Positions 35,130 through 47,073 of a stretch of 64,000 nt of DNA are shown here, piece after piece; the stretch's first letter is position 1, and the number at the start of each line of letters is the position of its first letter. The stretch comes from Alectoria sarmentosa. Taxonomy: Eukaryota > Ascomycota > Lecanoromycetes > Lecanorales > Parmeliaceae. The position numbers and the translations under genes are program-made. The stretch is from assembly GCA_009733775.1 (NCBI GenBank), contig WOGZ01000099.1:1-64000 (forward strand), read 5' to 3'. The notes beneath the pieces were generated by a model, which ran no database searches, was not told where the DNA came from, and saw only the letters and a list, made by a program, of their open reading frames with translations.

Positions 35130-35786
35130 TCGCACTAAGAAGAAAGGGGGTCTTTTTAATCTAGCTAGCACTTTGATGATGTCAATGGGTTCATTCTATT
35201 CTATTCATCATGAAAAAATTGTTACACGAAGCGAATTCATTCCCCATTCCCCATGCGCCAAGTTTTTAGAGTTACTTAGAAACCGTAGCATACATACTTA
35301 AAGCCACCCCCTCAACCCCCCACCTCCCCGACGTGATTTGATCATTAAGTAGCAAGAAGAGAAGAGAAGAGAAGAAAAAGATCGAGGCTAGATTGATGAT
35401 GGTGGGTTCTTTGGCACCGGGCGATTTATTTGCGGGGAATGGAATGGAATGGAATGTATTATTGACCGCTTTGGGTTTTTTTGCTGAGTAAGATACTACG
35501 TTTGATTGCTCGCATTTTAAGACTGCGGCTATTGTAAATGGAGGGACGAGAGGGGGAGATGGGGGGGGGGGAGTGTGATGTGCTCGGACAAGGAGGGAAT
35601 TTCCATGGGGTTGTTGCGGCTAGGTTGATAAGTTTTTTTGCTGTATTTTGAATTATTAATTGTGAAGGCGCTGATGATTTGATTTGATCTGTGTGGCTAT
35701 TCTATGGCTATTGCATATACAAGCAATTGCATTTATCCCATGGCCAGGATCCAGTTTTTATAACCGTTTGCTTTGACTAAACCCGT

Positions 35787-36050
35787 CACCAGGGGGTGCA
35801 AGAAGTCATTGGGCAAACTAAGCCGGATTAAGAAGTCAACCCTTTGCGTTGTGTCTCAATCTATCACAAATGCTCTGAGATATGTCAAAGTTGAAATTTG
35901 ATAAAAGAGGAGACGTATGATTTATGATCCAGGATTTTATGAGATCGAAATCACGAATAGTGTTACTGCGTCCGTTGCGCAAGTAAATATAAAAGGGCTG
36001 CTAAGCTATATGTGATTAATTTACTCAATGACTTCTTGCACCCCCTGGTG
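35787..36050. mobile_element. MITE-like element with 25-bp perfect terminal inverted repeats
   Basis: The left arm 35787-35811 begins CACCAGGGGGTGCAAGAAGT and the right arm 36026-36050 is its exact complement. CCGT flanks both ends (35783-35786 and 36051-36054), a possible 4-bp target duplication. The 214-bp interior is AT-rich with no coding capacity. The termini resemble those of the element at 43466-43566. Confidence 0.7.
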
Positions 36051-36964
36051 CCGTGGCTCACGTTTTTGTCCTCTTCATTCGATTTTTTTTCTTTTCTTTT
36101 TTCTCTTTTATGAGTCGATGATTTTTTTTAATCTATCATATTCAATTTCAACTTCTATTTTTCGTTCCATCGTCATGTTCCCTCGACGTATGTATATATT
36201 CGAAATATTCTCATCTCTTCAAATTGCGATTGCAACGTGTTTTTCATCGTCACCGTCGTCGTCCTTGCTTGTGATCAATTCGTAATGATTTTTCTTATCT
36301 TTCTTCTTATATATATTTTTTTTTTTTTTTTTTAGGGATATCAAGGAAGCTGGTTCTCCGCTTCGGTTTCGGTTTCGGCTCGGGCTAGGTAGACATCTTT
36401 CTTGGACAGACACATAGTCAAAATTCACTGTACGCTTTGGTCGGGCAGCTCTTTAAGCGTCATCCTGCTGGGGAACGTTGCATGGGGGGTTGAGGGGCCT
36501 TGCTTTGTGGGATTGGGATTGGGGGTGTAGATACAGTGAGATGGGAAAAAAAGGTGAGAAGCGGGGATGTGGTCGATGAGGCGGTTTTGTGCTGTTGGCA
36601 TTTTGTATATTGTGTGGGTTGATGAGGCAATTGGGAGCGTGGAGGAAGAGCGTGGGTAGTAGATTGGTGTCAGAGGTGTAAACTCGAAGAGTGAAGCGGT
36701 GTGGCGGTTTCAAGATATGGTTATAGTAGTACATGGGCTATCTATGCTCGATTGTGTCCGACGACGACCTGACTCTGTGCTTCGCGCCACCGCAAAAAAG
36801 AAATGATTTACAACTCGATGGACTCGATGATAACGCCGATCAAAAGCAACGTTTTTTCCAAAACCTCCATCTTCTGCTAGAGCATCCAAATGGTGCAATA
36901 AGGCACTGGCATCGACTCACCCCGCTCCAGTCTCCTCGCCTTCTGCTCCATCCAGCTTTCATAT

Positions 36965-37655
36965 CTAGGCAGGAGTGCAAGGCACAGGACCGCTGATCAG
37001 AATATTCATATTCGGTCCACTCCCAGCCGTCAACCCCCCAGTCAAGGTCGAATACGCCGTGGTGTCTATGTCAAATTCATTCTCCCCGCGCTCTTCACAC
37101 GTCTGCTTCGGATCGTTCGCGGGCGCCGGCTTCAACGCCTTGCAGTAGTTCTGCGCGTGTTCGGCGGGGCAGACGTCGAAGATCATGACCATGACCGGCT
37201 GGCCTTGGCCGACCGAGGCTCCGTTGTATCCGCCGTTGGGCGTCACTCTGTAGCAGGTGCCGCAGGGCACGTTGGTGCAGCTGGGGCCTTCGTACCCTTT
37301 GATCGGATCCCCGGATGAGGTGCATTTGGTCATGTCGTTGCCGGTGTTGCCGTTGCCGGCGCCGCATTTGATGCCGGTTATGAAGCTGGCTATGTCGGAG
37401 ACGGCGGTGCCGTATACGCCTTCCGCTGTATGATGAAATATGTTAGCATGGAGGGACATGGTCGGGTAGGAATTGTGTTGGGTCGAGGGTGAGGGGTTGC
37501 GTCTTACGTGGCGTGTTGGAGCAGACTGTGTGGCCTTGTTGCGTGAAGTTGTTGAACGTTGCAACGCCTGGTACCTGGGCTTGTCTCGCCTGCAGCATGG
37601 GGGAAAGAGCTGAAGCCGAGCTCACCAGCAAAAGGAGGTTGATATATGAAGGCAT
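36965..37655 (-). CDS. Secreted Cys-rich protein, double-psi beta-barrel (RlpA/expansin-like)
   Basis: Exons 37655-37508 and 37425-36965 join to 202 residues. The first 18 or so residues (MPSYINLLLLVSSASALS) form a signal peptide; no membrane anchor follows. The mature part starts VPGVATFNNFTQQGHTVCS and contains about ten cysteines. The run CGTCYRVTPNGGYNG, PVMVMIFDVCPAEHAQNYC and EFDIDTTAY has the shape of RlpA-like or expansin-like barrels, where a Cys-rich strand precedes an IxDxCP loop. Such small secreted proteins act at cell walls or as inhibitors or effectors, but the activity here cannot be told. I rate the secreted status high and the fold moderate. Confidence 0.8.
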
Positions 37656-40600
37656 TTTATTTTGGAGTGAGCAGCTCAAAGTGTTTGTAATATTCGCGTA
37701 CTAAGAGGCGATTTAAGTTTGGATTCTGTGTAGCAGGAGTAGATGAATGAGGTTGGATGGTTGGATAAGATGTACCTTGAAGAGAGGATTCAAGGCCTCT
37801 TTATAGAATTCACACGCAATGATTATACGTGGTGAGTGACATTCCGTTGATGACGCTGCAAACCCAATGGTCGGCTGCGACTTCTTGTGATCGTCACTGC
37901 CATGTCTCGACTCAGCCTGCTGAAGCTCCTAAGATGCAACAGGTTAGGGAGTTTTACCTAAGTTTTTGACTCATCCCGAGATCCCATGAGGGTTTGCTGT
38001 TCGTTTAAGCCGAAGCCTGATACGTCACCAATTGTCCGCACCTCCATATTCTATCACGTAGGATTCGGACGGCGTGAGAGGAGGTTGAAGACCTCCGCTT
38101 GGCCACATTGTCTTACAGGACGACGAGGGGCTCGAAAAAGGCTGTGATACTCGGCATTGTCGTCTTACATGACGTAGCTGGAGCAGTATTGAAGTAAGCT
38201 GAGACATCGAATTCCCGAATATTCAGTGTGCAATTCAATGTGCTTTTCTCGTTACCTCAGTCCTACAAAGCAATCGTAAAGAGCCAGAATCTCTCAAAAT
38301 TAAAGCACCACGACATATGCTCTCCCTCAGTTATTCCTCACTTACTACATCTTCGCGGACTGGGTTAAATCAAGGAAGTGCGTCTATCCCACGCAGCTAC
38401 TTCGTGCTCCACGAGTCAACGCAGCAACGGATTTTCGACAGAACCACCCGTCAACAACAGCATTCAGGGTATTGCTCAGAGCTGCGCCTTCGTGTCGGTC
38501 AACCTCAGGTTTCATATTTCAATCACGGGAAATTCTGCCCCCAATGTGCCGTGATCGTCCCAAACACATTCCAGGCAATGCAGCCAGGGTTATAGACAAG
38601 GGACGATCTGAGCTGGTCCGTCTATGCGGTACGATGACCTCTGAACAGAAATATCAGTCCTGTATCTTGTTCTCACTGGACAACGTCATAATAACAGCGT
38701 TGGGTTTTTCTTCTTGGCCCTCAACCTGGAGAATTAGCTTAGGTAATCATGCTTCGTACTTGGCTTAGCTCGGCCGTTCCGAGCGGGTGCGTTAATGTGC
38801 GATGCCGAAGCTAAGGACTAGTACAAGATACAACAGTACTTATGCCGCTGTTGGAAAAGGCGGGAACAGGACAACGCTCCTACGTTGTACGACTTGCCCT
38901 TTAACAACCGCGCTCTCCCAGCATAGCGGTGGGAGAATGCCTCATATGAGATCTACAAATAGATATTGATTCATCGAGTGTGTCATCTCTGCATATTCGA
39001 ATTAATTCTCCGACGGCACTTGACCGCCGCTCTGCTCGTTCCCACCAGTAGACGTCGTTGTCTTGCTTCCCAATCTTGTTTTGAAATATCCGTCTGGAAT
39101 ACTACTCTGTTGGTGTGAATCTAGGTCATCGCTGATCCATCTCCAGTCTTTTCTTCCACGCGTGGTCATCGAATGCGAGTAGCACAGACCTCTTCGTGAC
39201 GCAGCCGTTATGCTTCCCGCTTCTTGACAAGCACCTTGTTGGTTGATGAAACGCCGACCGGGGTTTTTGACATGAAAAGCCGTTCTCACGCCGCTCTCGG
39301 CCTTGTCCCTTTTGAGACACATCCGTCCTCAGATGCGCGGCTGGTAGATACCGCCACTTTTGCCCTATGATGCTTCTGTTGCGGCCTGTCTCTTATAAGT
39401 TGGTAGAGATATTTTTAGACTATATATTTATGGCCCATGGCATGATTGGTAGGCGGTATTCCCTGAATGATATCTACATGGTAATTGGATGCGTTTTGGC
39501 CCCTCGTCTCTTCTCAATGCTCCACGTGTGCGGAGCACCAACTCGTTTCTGCTAGTCACAAGGCCTTCAACGAAACGCCCTGGGTTTGATCTCTTCGATC
39601 TTTGTCATCGTCGAAAATCTTAAGGTTCTATCGTTATTGTTTCGCTCTGATCGAAACATTCCGAGCTTCATCGCTTCAAACTTCGTTTCTGTGTCAATGA
39701 GTCTTCAAGGCCATGTTTGCGTCATTCCAAACCTAACCTGCCCACAAAAAGCTATCCACTATTCCACCAGCAAGGTCGAGTTGACATAAAGCACCGCCTG
39801 TCATAAGAAGCGACTCCAGTATCAATCAGGGCTCGACACAAAAGCGACCTCATCTGGTCAATCTCAGCACTCATTGATCAGCGCCTCGCCGAATGAACCA
39901 GGTTTCGCCTTTTTGGGACCGTCGGAGAGGAGTCATTTGGTGTCGCTGGTATCAACACCATGATGATGGATAGGGGATCGATCCCGAGGGTTACGCTGAG
40001 AAGAAAGCGCTGAGTGGAATGAAATGGAATGGAATGGAATGTGGTAAGGTCGCTTTTGGCGACTGAGCGGACTGCTGACATTGGTTGTGTGTAAAGCCTG
40101 GACAAATGCCTGGTCTCATGAGTTGCTTCGACTATTCCGTACTGCTTGAAAACACAATAGACTGTTGGTACGAGTATCCCAAATTATCATTTCGGCGGTT
40201 GCAATGCGATCGTATGCTTTTGATGTGATAACGTGGCATCAAGACCATCTGACGACCGTAGACAACGAGATCAAAAGCCCTCGAGATCAGATTGGGCGCT
40301 GCAGGTATCAGGAGTCAAATACTAGCAACTTTTGCACCTGCTCCCCTTTCCTCCCTTTCTGAACAGTACTCTCCACCTCCTGACGCCTTACAGTTCAGAG
40401 CCACTCTTCTGCAGACACGACACTCTTTACAGACGATCACAACTCCATGATCAATTGTATTTCCACATCAGACACTGCCGCTGCAGAACAACCTCTCATT
40501 CCCATTCATGACACGGTTGTGGGACCTCTCCTTGTACTCCCAGCGGTCATGGTCGAGATCAAAGTCGAGATTCGTCGTTTGTTAGTGTTTGAAAGTTGGC

Positions 40601-40861
40601 CAGACCTGCCGGCTATAGATTCTTGGCGCTTGTCTTACATCGAACCTAGAATCCTGGCCCTCGCGGGGGCATTGGGGTTGCTCTTCATATACAGTTCGTG
40701 TCTCCAGTGTTACCAGTGAGTGTGTCTTCGATGGTTTTAAGGGTGAATTAGAAAGGTATTTTTATGAGCTTTCCGTATGGGAATTCGTAGTCGGAGACCA
40801 ATGCCTATTGAATGAGTTGATTGTAATGAATAGGGCGTTTGCCGCTGGGTCAAATTTTGTG
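37656..40861. other. Long intergenic region of 3.2 kb, no supported gene
   Basis: Short frames exist (38317-38595, minus strand 39002-39322), but none shows a domain, bias or splice pattern I can defend. One 90-residue frame at 40447-40719 is listed separately. A GGAATG/GAATG run lies near 40018-40042. Confidence 0.35.
40447..40719 (+). CDS. Doubtful small hypothetical protein
   Basis: A 90-codon frame with ATG follows a pyrimidine-rich stretch that could be a leader, and ends at a GTGAGT that could be a donor (CCA|GTGAGT). I see no homology and cannot place a following exon. It may equally be chance. Confidence 0.15.
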   Translation: MINCISTSDTAAAEQPLIPIHDTVVGPLLVLPAVMVEIKVEIRRLLVFESWPDLPAIDSWRLSYIEPRILALAGALGLLFIYSSCLQCYQ

Positions 40862-42874
40862 TCAAGGAGTCGAGGAAGCATGATAGGGCCTCCATCCCTC
40901 TGAGAGGCCGAGTGGTTCAGTATTCTCATGATTTGTGACGCTCCGAGCCTCAGGGCTGCCGCGGCTGTCGACTGCCCCGTCCGATAAATTGTCTGGCTCA
41001 TCTAGTTTCGTCGCCGCCTCGTCTGTTTCCCAAAATTCTAGTACCTTTTCCAGCCAAGTATCCATGTCTGAGTAATTTACGCCGTGCGTCATTGTGCGGA
41101 ACACGATGATCCTGGTTGTAGTAGAGTTTTTCAAGATCTCTAGAAGCCATGAATTGATTTGATCCCTTTGGTTCGTTACCTCGGCAGTATCCAAAGATCC
41201 CTTAGGAACGATGAAGGAAGACAATGGCTTTCCCCGTGACTCATCGTCACATAGTCCAGGCTTTTCGTTTGTGTCGTGTGTGTGTAGAAGTCTCGTAGCT
41301 TCAAAAAGTGAGTCGCAGCGATCATCAAATTCATATCGAGAAACCTTGATGCCGTCTCCCAGCGAATAGCATGACTTTTTTATGTTGTTACCATAGGGGT
41401 TAAAGATCGACCAGGGGCGGAAGATTGATGCGACCATAAGTCCATCTACGATGCAGCCTTCTTCCGAGATAGCATCATAGAAGCCCATATCCCACGGTCG
41501 TTGCACGGGCTGTATTTCTTGTGCAAATTCAGGAGGTAACACGAATTTTGCGCCTCTTGAATGGTCAGACATTGCTTTCAAACCTTTGTGGTTGTCGAAT
41601 AGAGCCTCCCAACGCCTGCTACGGATGCTGTGAAAGTCATCTGTGAGATTTTGATCGTTACTTTCTTGACCTCGATGGAATCCCATTTCTCGACCAAAGC
41701 GACAATGTTTGTCCAGGAGTTCATTATAAAGATGGTAAACATGACCGAGAGAGCATTGATGAAACTCTTGGATATGTTTAGCAAATTTCTCCTCCGAATC
41801 ATAGGCCAGGAGCAAATTGCACTCTCCATATCTATGTTCGTCTACCAGATGCCTTGCTTTCAAGGACCATTCCGCCGAGTCTTGATCAAACTCATCTGCA
41901 CAATAGAGGCAAGAAAAGCCGCTTGCTGAAAAGGCGGCTTCGATACCTGGCAAAAAGTCGCAACTCCACTCCAGTTTTGTGCGGGAAGGCCGTTGCAGAG
42001 TCCGAGGGTCAATTTTTGGTTTCTCGAAGGTGGTACGCGCCAAGCTAGCATGTGCCACATTCAGCTCTGACTTTTCGTCTTCATCATGTGATGCCTTGGA
42101 GACAGCGAGAGCTGGGTTAGAAGATACTAACTCGAGAATACGAGACACATTGGAAGCAAGACTAGACATGCTAGCACTGCTCATCCGCGACGAACTTTCC
42201 AAGCGATCCAATTGACCAGAGACTGGATCCATACGTGCATCAAAGCTTTTATCCAACTCGAGAAATCTCTTAGTGGATTCTCCGTTGAACGATGACTGAG
42301 AATCCGCAAAACTCCTGACCTCTTCAGCTATGAGGCCGCCCTGTTTGAGAATATGTGCGCTGTAGCGACTGCTCTGTTTTTTAGTCTTCTATCATGTTCA
42401 TTGAAAAAGACAATCGAACCATTGGAGTATATCAAGACTCATTTGCATCCCCTGAAGATGTCGCGCTACCTTTTCATGAAACTGACAGAAAGCACTTTCA
42501 TCGCTGGCGACACGGAGCTTCCTGACAAAGGATTTTGTAGCCTTCGAAGAGTTGGCATGATGTACCGGTACGTCTTTTACCCATTCACCTATATCAGCCC
42601 GACATTTTTCAACCTGCGATGTGAGTGTACTTGTGTTCTGTGCTTCCGCACCGATAAGCCATTCTTCTGGTGCTCGTTTGAGAAGATCAGAAACCGCTGT
42701 CAGAGCACTCTCAAGCGAGTCGATAGCTTCGAGAAAGCTTTTTACCGTTTTTGAGGCATTCGAGACCCCGTGCGCGAATTCCTTGAGCTTCAAGACACCG
42801 TGAAGGGCTTGTCCAACGAGACCAAGTATTCCCACAACGCCAGCGACGCTAGCGACACCTGCGACTACGTCCAT
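40862..42874 (-). CDS. Fungal_N-type N-terminal domain protein with zinc-finger-like Cys/His region
   Basis: Exons 42874-42420 and 42371-40862 join to 654 residues using a 48-nt intron with a GACTAA branch-like site and a weak GTTCGA donor. The N-terminus (MDVVAGVASVAGVVGILGLV) and the helices that follow match the pattern of fungal STAND or azaphilone-type N-terminal domains. The centre has SCLYCADEF followed by HLVDEH, and AKHIQEFHQ, resembling degenerate C2H2-type fingers. There is no P-loop, so it is not a NACHT protein itself. Such proteins occur in large fungal families linked to non-self recognition; function is unproven. The splice choice is the least certain part. Confidence 0.7.
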
Positions 42875-43791
42875 TGTGCAACGAAAGATGGTTGTGTGCT
42901 GCTTGAGAAAGTTTCAAGTGATGAATATCTGCCTCGAAATTGGTGTTGGACTCTTTGTTACGCCGTAATTCCAGGTCACCGGACACGGCAATAAGAATGC
43001 CTTGGAGCGTCGTCACGAGAAGGTGGCGCGCTTACTTTACAGCCACCGACAAGCACAGCCCTCAGCTTTGTTCACAACCATTGGCGGGGATCATGGCACA
43101 ACTCTGCGCGATGCATGCAAGTCATTAGCCTTGCAGTACCTTCCCGCGGGAAGGCCGAAGAGTTATTTGTGCAAACGGCGCGCTGGAATCAAGGATTCTC
43201 GGGGAGAAATTGTAGCGAGGCACTGCCTGCCTAATAGGCGCACCTACGAAGACGCACACCATCATGAGAGAGTGAAGAGACAATGGTGAATTCTAACTGT
43301 AACACAGCAGAAAAACAATCCGAGCTAGTCCGTTGCCAACATCGATGAGGCCACTTTACGGCGGACATTATATCAACTTAAATTAGTCAAGCACCGAGAT
43401 CTGGATTTGCTTGATCGGAAATGGTCTCATATCAAAGCAAACACCAAGGATTGACAGAATGGTAACAAGGGGGTGTCAAAAGTCATTAGTCACCGAGGTT
43501 TACCCGGCTACTGTGCGCAGCACAAAAAAATAACCTCGGTGACTAATGACTTTTGACACCCCCTTGTAAGAGTCTATCAGAAGGCCCTTTCAAACTCTGC
43601 CAATCATATCTTATCTTATCTTATCTTAGCGTCATTACTGTGCCAAGACCTGGAGATGATGCCGAGGTCTACACATAATCAACTGGGACATTCTTCACAT
43701 CGTCTACTCTGAACAGAATGAGCATCTTCAGAATCAAACCCACAATCCTACACCCTGCTCTCTCCAACCTCACCTAATCTCTCATCCCACC
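42875..43791. other. Divergent intergenic region with a hairpin MITE
   Basis: Promoters of the Fungal_N-type gene and of the isomerase gene should lie here. It contains the perfect inverted-repeat element at 43466-43566 and a short TCTTA repeat near 43607-43628. No gene is supported. Confidence 0.45.
43466..43566. mobile_element. Short MITE: 35-bp perfect inverted repeats, TAA target duplication
   Basis: Arms 43466-43500 and 43532-43566 are exact complements, opening CAAGGGGGTGTCAAAAGTCA. The spacer is only 31 bp, so the DNA can fold as one long hairpin. TAA flanks both ends (43463-43465 and 43567-43569), fitting the TWA target preference of PIF/Harbinger elements. The outer 20 bases are close to those of the element at 35787-36050. 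Confidence 0.8.
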
Positions 43792-44718
43792 ATGGCCGAC
43801 CACGAAGCCCCCCCACCATGCAAGTACCTCAACCTCACCTACCCCCTCCCCTTCGTCGCCCACGTCGAGATCAACCGGCCCGAAAAGATGAATGCTTTCA
43901 AACAGGAGTAACCACCCCCCTTCAAATCCCCATCATCTCCCTCTCTCCAGCGCTAACAAGTCAACAGAATGTGGCAAGAGTTCCCTCCCCTCTTCTCCCA
44001 CCTCTCCACCTCCCCCTCCACCCGCGCCATCATCCTCTCCGGCGCCGGCCCCAAAGCCTTCACCGCCGGCCTCGACGTCCAAGAAGCATCCCAAGACTCC
44101 CCCCTCTCCCCCAACCCATCCCATTCCGCTCTCGATGGCGCGCGTACAGCAACGACGCTGCGCAGACACATTGATGCCTTCCAGGCTTGTATCACTAGCA
44201 TTGAGAAGTGCGAGAAACCTATTGTAGCGGCAATACATGGCTGGTGTTTGGGACTCGGCATCGATATCAGCGTCTGCTGCGATGTGAGGATTTGCGCAAA
44301 GGATACGCGGTTCAGTGTCAAAGAGGTGGATATTGGCCTCGCGGCGGATATCGGCACATTGAGTCGGTTGCCCAAGGTGGTGCGGAGTGGTAGCTGGGTC
44401 AAGGATGTTTGTCTCAGTGCGAGGGTGTTTGGGGCGGAGGAGGCGGAGAAGGTGGGCTTTGTCAGCTGGGTGGGGAACAGTGGGGGCAAGGAAGAGGTTG
44501 TCAAGGAGGCGCTGAGGTGGGCGGAGCTGGTGGCGGGTAAGAGTCCGGTGGCAGTGCAGGGGACTAAGGAGATTTTGAACTGGAGCTGGAATCGCAGTGT
44601 GGAGGATGGGTTGAGGTATACGGGGGTTTGGAACTCGGCCATGCTGCAGAGTGAGGATACGAAGGAGGCGATGATGTCGGGGATTTCGAAGAAGAAGCCG
44701 AAGTTTGCGAAGTTGTGA
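43792..44718 (+). CDS. Delta3,5-delta2,4-dienoyl-CoA isomerase-like crotonase, peroxisomal
   Basis: Exons 43792-43907 and 43968-44718 join to 288 residues, starting in a CCACC-ATG context. Crotonase motifs are INRPEKMNAF, the oxyanion loop SGAGPKAFTAGLDV and HGWCLGLGIDISVCCDVRIC. EVDIGLAADIGTLSRLPK is typical of Ech1/Dci1-type dienoyl-CoA isomerases, with acidic residues at the active site. The protein ends in AKL, an accepted PTS1 variant, so it is probably imported into peroxisomes for beta-oxidation of fatty acids with odd-numbered double bonds. The start codon and single intron are well supported. A general enoyl-CoA hydratase is the alternative. Confidence 0.9.
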
Positions 44719-46080
44719 TGGGTTTTATATGTTGGTGTTTATATGGAGAGTGTTTGGGCCGCCTGGGTGACTTGGGAAAGTTGAGGTGGGCCGCATGGAA
44801 AAAAGGGAAGCGAAGGGCATTCAGCCATTCAAACTTTCATTCGTCTACATCTACGGAAAATCGCATATAAATTTCTCACTACATTGTCCCGTTGCTAACA
44901 CAGACCTCGAAGCTACACATACATTTCCCACAATAGCTGTGAGCACTCACAGGTACCAATTGAATTGACAGCTTTACGTTCGGTGGCCAATGGGAATCAT
45001 ACGAAGATAGCTTGCGATCTAAACAGCGACGACCCGTCCCCCATCCCCCAATGCAGCATCACGAGATGCGAACCAGATTACTGACGGAAACTTCTGCGTA
45101 CCCTTGATTTCCCAAGCTGACAGGTACTCCGTATCTGAACGGCATCTACTGCAGACACTGCGAACGGATACGAAAGGGTTTTTTTGCTGACGACAATGTC
45201 GCTTCATCGGTGAGATAATGATATGAGGACTACTCTAGGAAAGCTGCAAGAAGATGGTGGCGGGTACAGCATTAGATGTGAATCATTGGGAGTGTAAGTT
45301 TCCAAGTAGAGGTAGGTTAGACGACGCGGAATGGTGTATGTCGGAATGGTGTACTTGAATCGATTGTGACATTCGACGTTCGTGGTGGCTAATTTGGAGT
45401 ATTCTGCCTGTTTTGCGGATACGTGAGCGAAGGAGAGGTCTTTTTCAAGTGTCTTTTCGGGGTGTTGATTGCAGTTCAGCTAGAGGATATGATGGGACTC
45501 TTATGAGGGTGAGGAAAAACTGGCGTCCATCGCCCACGATCGCTTGACCGCCTCGAGCTGCTAGCCGTCCATCTACGACGCATATGTACAGAATCTGGGC
45601 GGCGACTATGAAGATACCAGTCATCCTGATCTGGCTAAAAGAAGCTTCACCGTTTCCTGTTGGGACCATCTCACACATGCTATGATTCCATCTGTTCATC
45701 GCAGGGTTTCTACCGAGACTGCTCACGAGTGTTCTGATTGGAAAGTTAGAGGGGAAGATGCTCACAAGCACGCGTGAGTATAAGAGTCACAGCTTTAATT
45801 TAGAAACGGATATTGCATTATTCTCAGTTGTGACGTTCAGAACCTCCCATCCCCTTGCGGCTTGTCTCAGACATGATTTCTCGACCTTTTTAACTTCCAC
45901 GTTCAGAATCTTTCAAAGACCAGAGCGAATGAATGTTATCAAGAGGCTAGTCCAAGATCGGATCGATCTCGGTTATAAATTTCAATGAGTAAATCAGTGT
46001 TGTGAAGAAGGGACTGTGGACAAGAGAGAACAGATTGATAGACTTCAATCAAAGAAACGTCATTCATGGATAGCTGCTTG
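44719..46080. other. Intergenic region, no supported gene
   Basis: It lies between two 3' ends. Short frames (minus strand 45445-45771, plus strand 45758-45988) have no recognisable features. Nothing repetitive was seen. Confidence 0.4.
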
Positions 46081-47073
46081 CTATTTGCAGACGAATCTAT
46101 CGATGCAAGAAGCAAAAATGCAAGCCTCCAAATTTCCATAGCCTCCGGATCCAGAATCGCAGGCAACGCGTGTCAGCATGCTGGGTGAAGGCAGCGATGT
46201 CTCCATAATATCCTGGACATGCCATCCTGAACATGTCTCGCTACCCACCAAATCCCACATCTGCTGAAGGGTGGCAGTGTTGTGCTCATAGGCCTTATTC
46301 CCAAATGCTCTCTCGTACGGGTACCACCCAGGCTCCAGGTGCCCAATCTGTAGCCCGAAAAACATCGATCCCGCTTTCTTCTGCAGGAAGTTGACCACTC
46401 GCTTCGCCATAGCAACCTGCTCATCCTAGTTGAAGAGGTGGAAGAGCATGCTTGCGAAGACGATAACAAATTTGTCGTTCAGAATCTCGAAGTTCGAGGG
46501 CTGGTCGAACAGGTTTCCGGTAAAGAATTTCGTCCTGGTGTGGTTTCGATCTGCAAAGAGATCGTGCCCGGCCTCGATGAGATCACTGATCATATCGAAC
46601 GCAGACAAGCCGTCGGATTCCGCGTCCTCGATAAACGGTCTGCGTATGTTTTGCCCGAACCTACATGCCAGGTCCAGTAGCTTCTCGCGTTTTAGCACTC
46701 GGGCTAGCATTTCCTCGTACACGGGGCTCTGGATCATGGTGCAGTCGGTGGACCATAGCAGGCCATACCTGCGGTTGAGCTCAATGTTTGGATTTTGGGA
46801 GAGTTGTACGGAGGTCGTTAGCTAGCTACTTTCTAATATTGGTATCTGGGTTTGAGAATGCACCACATCCGACCATTGCTCTGGCATCCCAACGACGGGT
46901 ATCTTGCTGTGTTTCCACACCAGGTCTACGGTTTCTGGGGCGAGGGTAAGGACATTTTCTTTTTCTGTTGATCCAAACATTTCGTTTTTATTTTTCTCGT
47001 GTTCTGAATCTTCTGACATTTCTGGTCCGTCCTTTTCGTTTTCAAGCTTTCCTGACATGTTCTTTTCATCCAT
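46081..47073 (-). pseudogene. Broken SAM-dependent methyltransferase (polyketide methyltransferase-like)
   Basis: One reading frame carries ELNRRYGLL, the SAM-binding motif KLLDLACRFGQ, FDMISDLIEAGHDL, FVIVFASMLFHLF and later FFGLQIGHLEPG and LQQMWDLVGSE. These are in the order typical of small fungal methyltransferases that sit in metabolite clusters. The frame is interrupted by TAG at 46426-46428, where a coding residue is expected between HLFN and DEQV, and by TAG at 46822-46824 upstream of the conserved part. The upstream one could be removed by an unusual intron with a weak donor; the inner one has no plausible splice escape. It is either a pseudogene or a sequence error. Acceptor substrate unknown. 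Confidence 0.65.

Larger units (their letters stand above)
34082..36964. other. Gene desert of 2.9 kb with low-complexity DNA and a MITE-like element
   Basis: It lies between two 3' ends. It holds T-rich runs, a (GATATC)n stretch at about 34878-34901, a (TG)n run at 35106-35129, a poly-T at about 36311-36334 and the inverted-repeat element at 35787-36050. No frame has a domain or a plausible splice structure. Confidence 0.5.

Noticed and set aside
39002..39322. 106-codon minus-strand frame
   Set aside because: Composition and neighbouring overlapping frames look random; no start context or domain.
40905..40930. GGCCGAGTGGTT, the A-box word of Leu/Ser tRNAs
   Set aside because: It lies in the last codons of the Fungal_N-type gene. 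I could not build acceptor, anticodon or T arms around it, and no GGTTCGAATC-like B-box follows at the right distance.
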